A DNA stretch of 64,000 nucleotides from Oenanthe sinensis. Taxonomy: Eukaryota; Streptophyta; Magnoliopsida; Apiales; Apiaceae. The notes under the pieces were generated by a model. That model saw only the letters and a program-made list of their open reading frames with translations. It ran no database searches and was not told the DNA's origin. The translations under genes and the position numbers were made by a program. The stretch is from the NCBI GenBank assembly GCA_028671895.1, contig CM053813.1, forward strand, positions 14,322,001 through 14,386,000, written 5' to 3'. Positions 58,894 to 64,000 of the stretch are shown here, piece after piece (positions within the stretch are counted from its first letter, which is position 1; every line of letters starts with the position of its first letter).

Positions 58894-60564
58894 TGTTGGG
58901 TCCTGAAGTATCATAGAAGGGGGGTTGAATACGATACTCACTAAATTAAAAAACTCTTTCGAATCTTTTGTGGATAAATAATTTAGAGTTCGGTTAGTGG
59001 GTTCGAATTCATGAGGTGAAAAGTGTTTAGGAGGCTGGCCTACTAATTTTCTGTATTTATGAATAATCATTAATGTTCTAAAAAATTAGCAAGTAATTTA
59101 ATGAGACAAGTTTTGGGGAATATATCTTTCGTATATAAACCTTGAGGTTGCTACACCCAATTAAAAATATAACTGATTTTTAAAGAACAAATTAGTTCTT
59201 TGCTTCTACAAAAATATACAAGCCAAATCCTATACAATATTTGTATCTATAATTTTGTCTAAAGATTTAACTACTGGGAGTATTTTGTAATGACCCTTAA
59301 AATATTACAATGTTTATCCGACCATTAACAAAAGACTCTGGTAAGGAGTAATGGATAGAGTTTTGATTTGTTTTGACCCCGCTGTATATTATTTGTTTTG
59401 TTCTTCTCTGGCACTTGATTGGAAGAGACGAACCAGAACACTCTTTAAAATGACCACGTCATTTTGTTTATATATGGTGTAGACATTTCAAATCAATTAA
59501 AATTGATTTGTTTTTCACAATGCTAAGTCCCTTCTTACGTCTGTAAAGTGAGTGCAGTGTATAGGAGCCACGAAACTTTTGTTGCGCATAAGGCAAAGTT
59601 TTGTTGCGCCTCATAGAGTGCTTGCAGTGTGTAGGAACAATAAAAGTACTTAAAAACTTATTCATAAGTATTTTGTTACGCCTAGATATTTTGTTGCGCC
59701 TCTTACATTGCTTGCAGTGTATAGGAACAACAAAAGTACTTAGAAACTTATTCATAAGTATTTTGTTGCACCTAAGTGTTTTGTTGCGCCTCCTACATTG
59801 CTTGCAGTATATAGTAACAACAAAAGTACTTAGAAACTTATTCATAAGTATTTTGTTGCGCCTAAGGTGTTTTGTTGCGCCTCTATTCTTGTTCTCGTGT
59901 ATAGGAGCCACGAAAGTCTTGGTTTTGCCTTTAACTCTTTTGTTGCTCCTAAGACAAAGTTTTGTTGCGCCTACACTCTGTGTCCCTTGTATAGGAGCCA
60001 CGAAACACTTAGAAACTTATCCATGAGTGTTTTGTTAGGCCTACACTCTTTTGTTGCGCCTCATAGAGTGCTTCAAGAGTAAAAGAGCCACCAAACGTAG
60101 TAATACTTGCCTTAAACAATTTCTTAAAATTCTTGAATTATTTACCACTTGGTTTTCACTCTTCTGGCTTGAGCAACTGATTTTCTTCTGATAAATCAAA
60201 GTAATTCTCTTCTTGTTGTGCTGACGCTTAGTGCACTGGTCTAGTTCACAAATGACTAACACTGAATTAAATTCTCTTGACTTCTATTTTGTTTCATCTG
60301 ATTAATCTTGACTTTTACATTGCTTCAAACACCGACTGTTAATAAGCATTGTACTTTCACTGGAATCTTTTCTGGTACTTAGACAACGTCTTCATTACTA
60401 CTACAATCTTTAATACTTCATTCTCTGTTCTTCAGTGATGCTTGAATATTCAAATGAACTTTTTTCCGTGAGTATAACTTCAATACTGTGGTTGTCTTCT
60501 TTAACCTTTGTCTTTACCCTTCTAGATTCCTATGCTTCAAACACTGTTTATCTTCAATCAATGC
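58894..60564 (-). repeat. LTR H, interrupted by G at its right side
   Basis: On the minus strand the LTR ends CTTCAGGACCCAACA, with the G run plus TTGAATACG block (58918-58931). No PBS follows on the left, so it is a solo LTR or a 3' LTR. It holds a 90-bp tandem array rich in TTTTGTTGCGCCT, and the conserved LTR block at 60221-60260. G is inserted at 60564/60565, and the rest of H lies beyond G, off-window. Confidence 0.7.
59530..60090. repeat. 90-bp tandem array in LTR H
   Basis: The string TTCATAAGTATTTTGTT begins at 59661, 59751 and 59841, giving an exact 90-base period for three copies. Less regular copies lie on both sides, with TTTTGTTGCGCCT and GTATAGGAGCCACGAAA strings. Because 90 is a multiple of three, a 177-codon frame stays open on the minus strand (60001-59468). 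I regard that frame as an accident of the period. Confidence 0.85.
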
Positions 60565-61305
60565 TGTTAGGAATATATCCATTTGATGATGTACAAAATG
60601 CTAGAACAGGGTCTAGATTAGTTTATCTGTAATAAGTCTTTCTAGTCTCTAAAAATATATAATCAGAGTCTAGATAGTCAACATTCATGTTATTTGTACT
60701 TAGAGGAATTTCTGTAGAAAGTGAAACCAGAGTCTACATGAAGATCAGAGTCTGGAAGGTGGTCAGAGTCTATAGATCATCAGAGTCTGTGAACTATCAG
60801 AGTCTACATCTAATCAGAGTCTGGAGATCATCAGAGTCTGAAGATTTCAGAGTCTATACAGAAGATCAGAGGAATGGAAAGTCTTCGAAGATCAAGATAA
60901 TTTAAATTATAGATATGCTATGGGAAAGAAAGAGAATTCTACAAGGAAACTGTCAACTAATAATTAGGAATTATATTTCTATTGTAATTTATCTTTCTGT
61001 TATTAGTTGATAGGAAGCTCTCTATATAAACTCTATGTAACCTAATTGTAAAAGTGTGGGAAAATAATTGACTTAGTAATATTTTTGTGAGAGCATAGAG
61101 ATAGAGAGAGTTGCTGTGATAAACACAGAGAAGCTGCTAGGGTTTGTGTACATCCTAGGAGAGTTTTGTATTCACAAATCAATAATACAAAACAGTTCTT
61201 ATTCATATCTTCGTGTTTGAGTTTGTTATTAATTTGATTTTAAATCGGGCAGAAAAGACACACAAGTATTCAACCCCCCCTTCTACTTGTGCAACTTGGA
61301 AAACA
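60565..61305 (+). repeat. 5' LTR of element G
   Basis: It is 741 bases, starting TGTTAGGAATATATCC and ending TTGGAAAACA. Eight or more CAGAGTCT words lie between 60664 and 60855. A TATA box TATATAAA is at 61023-61030. Confidence 0.9.
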
Positions 61306-61307
61306 AT

Positions 61308-61320
61308 TGGTATCAGAGCC
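61308..61320 (+). promoter_or_regulatory. PBS of element G
   Basis: TGGTATCAGAGCC, complementary to initiator tRNA-Met, two bases after the LTR. Confidence 0.92.
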
Positions 61321-61377
61321 TAACGTATAAAATCGATCAAAGATGTCAGGAAACAAAGATGGCAATTCTAAGATCCT

Positions 61378-63642
61378 ATGCTTAAAAGAAACGAGTTCAC
61401 CCACTGGAAGGTTAAGATGCTGCACCATCTGGAAGCAACAGACCCTGACTACCTTGAAAGAATTCATGAAGGACCCTATGTGCCCTTAAAGCTTGTGCCT
61501 CAAATCAATGAAGAAGGTAAAGTTACTGAAGAACACTTCATTGGAAAACCCAAGGCTGAATGGACAAGAGAGGACAAGGAGAATGTCCTTAAGGAGGCAA
61601 AAGTCAAAAATATTCTCTTCAACAGTTTGGATTCTGTTCTTACAAACTGTGTTATATCATGCACCACTGCTAAAGAGATGTGGGCAAAACTCGAAGTGCA
61701 CTGTCAAGGGACTAAAGACGTCAAGAAGAATGCAAGGTCTTTGCTAATTCAGGAGTATGAATATTTTGAAGCTAAATCTGGAGAATCTATCACTGAGATG
61801 TATGATAGGTTTACAAAACTTCTGAATGAGTTGGCTATGCTTGGTAAGGTTTATGATTCTAAAGATACAAACACCAAGTTTCTAAGAGCACTTCCTGAAG
61901 AGTGGGACAATAAAACAACAGCCATAAGGGAAGCTAGAGATTTGGATGAACTAACTCTAGAAGAATTGTATGGCAGACTCAAGACATATGATTTGGAGAT
62001 GCAACAGAGGAAGAATAAGAAGTCTATGAAGACGAAATCTGTGGCACTCTTACTGGAGTCTGAGAAAGAACAACAGGAACAACCCACAGAAGCTAGAATC
62101 AAGGATTCAAGGAAGAAGGGTAAAGCTGTTGTGGAGTCAGAGTCTACTGACACAGACTCTGATTCTGATAAAGAGATTGACCTAAGTCAAATGATGACTA
62201 TGTTTGTAAAAAAATTCAAAAGAATGAAATTTAACAAAAGAACTGGAAAATTTAGCAAGAGGCCATCATTCAAGAAGGAAGATGAGAAGGTTGAGAAGAG
62301 CAAGAGTACAATAATCAAACTTGACAAAGCAAAGGTCAAATGTTTCAACTGTGGAATATTGGGCCACTTTGCTAGTGAATGCAGAAAGTCAAAAAGTCAA
62401 GGAAAAGGAAAAGCACTTCTATCAACTGGAAAGGATTGGGAAGATTCAAGCTCAGAGGATGAAATTGATTATGAAAATCTAGCACTGATGGCATCCTCCT
62501 CAAGAAAATCACAATCTCCCAAAGAACCCTCATCTCCTAAAACTCAGGTATCAATCTTTACTCCTGAATCCTTAATTAATTTAGACTCTGATGGTATAGA
62601 AACTGTGCAAAGTGAGGTCAATAAAATAATGACAACATGTAGGTCTCTCACTAGTGAAAGTGAAAGGTTGAGAGAGGAAAATTTGACCTTGACTAAAAGG
62701 AATGATCATTTAGAGTCTGAGTTAATATTAATGGAACAATACAAAAAGGATTCTGAGAAACATAGTCATAACTACACTGAAATCTTGAAGGCCTATGACT
62801 ATGTTAAGAAAGAACTAGAAGAAGAGAGACTCAAGTTTAGAGTCTGGACAGACTCTGGTAGAAAAGTTCAAGAAATTCTCAATAATCAAAATGTGTGTCA
62901 AACTGCTGGTCTAGGCTATGACAAGAGTCAAGACAAAAGACCTATTGTTGAGAATGATAACAGTGAAGAAGCTAGCCAAGTTAATAAGACTAAAGACAAA
63001 AGTACATTTGTTCCTGTTAAGTTTGTGACACCTAAAGAAAAATCTGAAACCACAAACTCATCTGTCATTAGTCCCCCTGTTGTTAACAAAAAGACAGATG
63101 AAACAGGAGCAAATAACTCTAAGAAAAATATTAATATAGGGTACTTGTCTAAGTCAAAATTAAAAGAAAGGCTAGAGAACTTATCAGAGTCTACCAAAAC
63201 TAGGAGAAATAGGAATGGTAAGGAAGGAATTAATAAGGCAAACAATTACCAAAAGGATCCTAATGCTCCTAGAAAGAAGTGTTATAGATGTGGCAACCAC
63301 AACCATTTGGCTATAGATTGTAAAGCAAAGATTGAGAAGAAATCAGAGTCTAATCCTTCACAGACTCTGAAAAGTCACTACATACCACAGAAACCATGTT
63401 ATCACTGTGGTAGCATATTTCATTCTATCTATATGTGTAAGGACTATCATGACTTGTATTACAATTTTTATGAGCTAAAATCTTCTATTGATAAAAGTTG
63501 GTATGACACTGTAAAGACTCCACCAGAGTCTAAGGCAACAAAAGAGACAGGTAAATCAAAGGTGAAAATTGTAAAGCCTGCTTCTCCTAAAGTTAGTAGA
63601 AAAGGATCCAAAACTGTTTGGGTCCTCAAAACATCTAACTAG
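61378..63642 (+). CDS. Element G gag (754 codons open)
   Basis: Nucleocapsid/capsid protein of a Sirevirus. The open frame starts at ATG 61378, but an upstream ATG at 61343 opens a short out-of-frame N-terminus; a missing C in the run near 61375 would account for this, so the natural start was probably 61343. The N-terminal gag domain covers about residues 1-220 (HWKVKMLHHLEATDPDYLE, and EWDNKTTAIREARDLDE). There are three CX2CX4HX4C knuckles, with first Cys at about residues 322, 635 and 674. Acidic and coiled-coil linkers lie between. It ends TVWVLKTSN then TAG. Ser/Asp/Glu linkers are encoded by the family word AGAGTCT/AGACTCTG. Confidence 0.88.
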   Translation: MLKRNEFTHWKVKMLHHLEATDPDYLERIHEGPYVPLKLVPQINEEGKVTEEHFIGKPKAEWTREDKENVLKEAKVKNILFNSLDSVLTNCVISCTTAKEMWAKLEVHCQGTKDVKKNARSLLIQEYEYFEAKSGESITEMYDRFTKLLNELAMLGKVYDSKDTNTKFLRALPEEWDNKTTAIREARDLDELTLEELYGRLKTYDLEMQQRKNKKSMKTKSVALLLESEKEQQEQPTEARIKDSRKKGKAVVESESTDTDSDSDKEIDLSQMMTMFVKKFKRMKFNKRTGKFSKRPSFKKEDEKVEKSKSTIIKLDKAKVKCFNCGILGHFASECRKSKSQGKGKALLSTGKDWEDSSSEDEIDYENLALMASSSRKSQSPKEPSSPKTQVSIFTPESLINLDSDGIETVQSEVNKIMTTCRSLTSESERLREENLTLTKRNDHLESELILMEQYKKDSEKHSHNYTEILKAYDYVKKELEEERLKFRVWTDSGRKVQEILNNQNVCQTAGLGYDKSQDKRPIVENDNSEEASQVNKTKDKSTFVPVKFVTPKEKSETTNSSVISPPVVNKKTDETGANNSKKNINIGYLSKSKLKERLENLSESTKTRRNRNGKEGINKANNYQKDPNAPRKKCYRCGNHNHLAIDCKAKIEKKSESNPSQTLKSHYIPQKPCYHCGSIFHSIYMCKDYHDLYYNFYELKSSIDKSWYDTVKTPPESKATKETGKSKVKIVKPASPKVSRKGSKTVWVLKTSN

Positions 63643-64000
63643 TTGCTTTATGTATGCAGGGAACCAGGGTAAAGAATGTAACCCTAATCCTGGACAGTGG
63701 ATGCTCAGGACACATGACTGGAAAGAAATCCCTGCTTACAGACTTTGTGGAAATGGCTGGCCCAAAAGTATCCTTTGGAGATGGCAACAAAGGACAAACA
63801 CTGGGATATGGCAAGATTGTACTTGGGAATGTCATCATTGAAAAAGTAGCTCTAGTTGATGGCTTAAGGCATAATTTAATAAGCATAAGTCAACTTGGAG
63901 ATAAAGGTTACCATACTGGCTTTGACAACAAAGAGTGTCTTGTGACTCACAAAGAAACAGGCATTGTGGTTTTCAAAGGACTTAGGCATGGTAACATTTA
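63639..64000 (+). CDS. Element G pol start: protease and pre-integrase (runs off window)
   Basis: It is open in the frame -1 relative to gag and overlaps the last codons of gag. The upstream limit is a TAA at 63636-63638 and the first ATG is at 63654. The protease active site LDSGCSGHMTG is at about 63690-63722. VSFGDGNKGQTLGYG and the conserved VDGLRHNLISISQL segment of the pre-integrase region follow. It is uninterrupted to 64000. A TGCAG/GGA string at 63655-63662 lies at the gag/pol border and could be a splice acceptor; alternatively expression is by frameshifting. Confidence 0.88.

Larger units (their letters stand above)
60565..64000 (+). mobile_element. Element G: Sirevirus-type Copia element, 3' part off-window
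   Basis: It has a 5' LTR, PBS, a long open gag and the start of pol, all on the plus strand. It is of the same family as E. The base string AATGC (60560-60564) should recur after its 3' LTR off-window. It is the best preserved Sirevirus in the window. Confidence 0.9.

Noticed and set aside
59468..60001. 177-codon minus-strand frame as a real gene
   Set aside because: It consists of a 90-base tandem array whose period is a multiple of three. There is no domain, and it lies within an LTR.
1..64000. A host gene or a defence or metabolic cluster
   Set aside because: After assigning all long frames, none is left that is not retrotransposon-derived. The remaining gaps are LTRs, leaders and spacers.

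Overview
The window is plant nuclear DNA, almost certainly from a eudicot with a large, repeat-rich genome. No host gene, rRNA, tRNA gene or prokaryotic feature is visible. Nearly every base can be assigned to LTR retrotransposons, most of them inserted inside one another. A family-level guess (an asterid such as an Apiaceae) would be only a guess.

Layout. Names are mine. E (+) is a Sirevirus-type Copia element whose 5' part lies left of the window; its pol tail (37530-38226), env-like ORF and 3' LTR (ending 58590) are here. D (- strand Sirevirus, 29009-37529, left part off-window) sits in the RT/RNase H region of E. A third - strand Sirevirus LTR, C2, sits in the env-like region of D; its pieces are about 1470-1576, 23489-24294 and 28746-29008. 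C2 is split by A (a nearly complete - strand Sirevirus, 1577-23488), by B1 (a deleted Angela-like Copia element, 24295-28745), and probably by C, whose 5' LTR is 276 to about 1470 and whose body lies left of the window. A is split by S1 (9567-13673) and S2 (14631-18486), two roughly 4-kb solo LTRs with perfect 5-bp target duplications. E is further interrupted by F (an Athila-like Ty3/gypsy element with both LTRs, 38534-51960, itself carrying the Angela-like solo LTR B2 at 48170-49713) and by a second Angela-like solo LTR, B3 (52186-53697). Right of E comes another Sirevirus LTR fragment (58591-58893), then an LTR called H (58894-60564), which is interrupted by G. G is a + strand Sirevirus of the same family as E; its 5' LTR, PBS, gag and start of pol run to the window edge.

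How the parts work together. The Copia elements share the plan LTR, PBS for initiator tRNA-Met, gag with zinc knuckles, pol (protease, integrase, RT, RNase H), spacer, long env-like ORF, polypurine tract, LTR. The Athila-like element has an Asp-tRNA PBS, gag, pol (protease, RT, RNase H, integrase), a long spacer and a 354-codon downstream ORF. Most copies are decayed by nonsense codons, frameshifts and insertions. G gag is the best preserved.

The most interesting signal is not a gene. Each Sirevirus family here carries its own short, roughly palindromic word, repeated many times in the LTR, repeated again in the pol/env spacer (in A and E mainly in the opposite orientation), and also written into coding linkers of gag and integrase.
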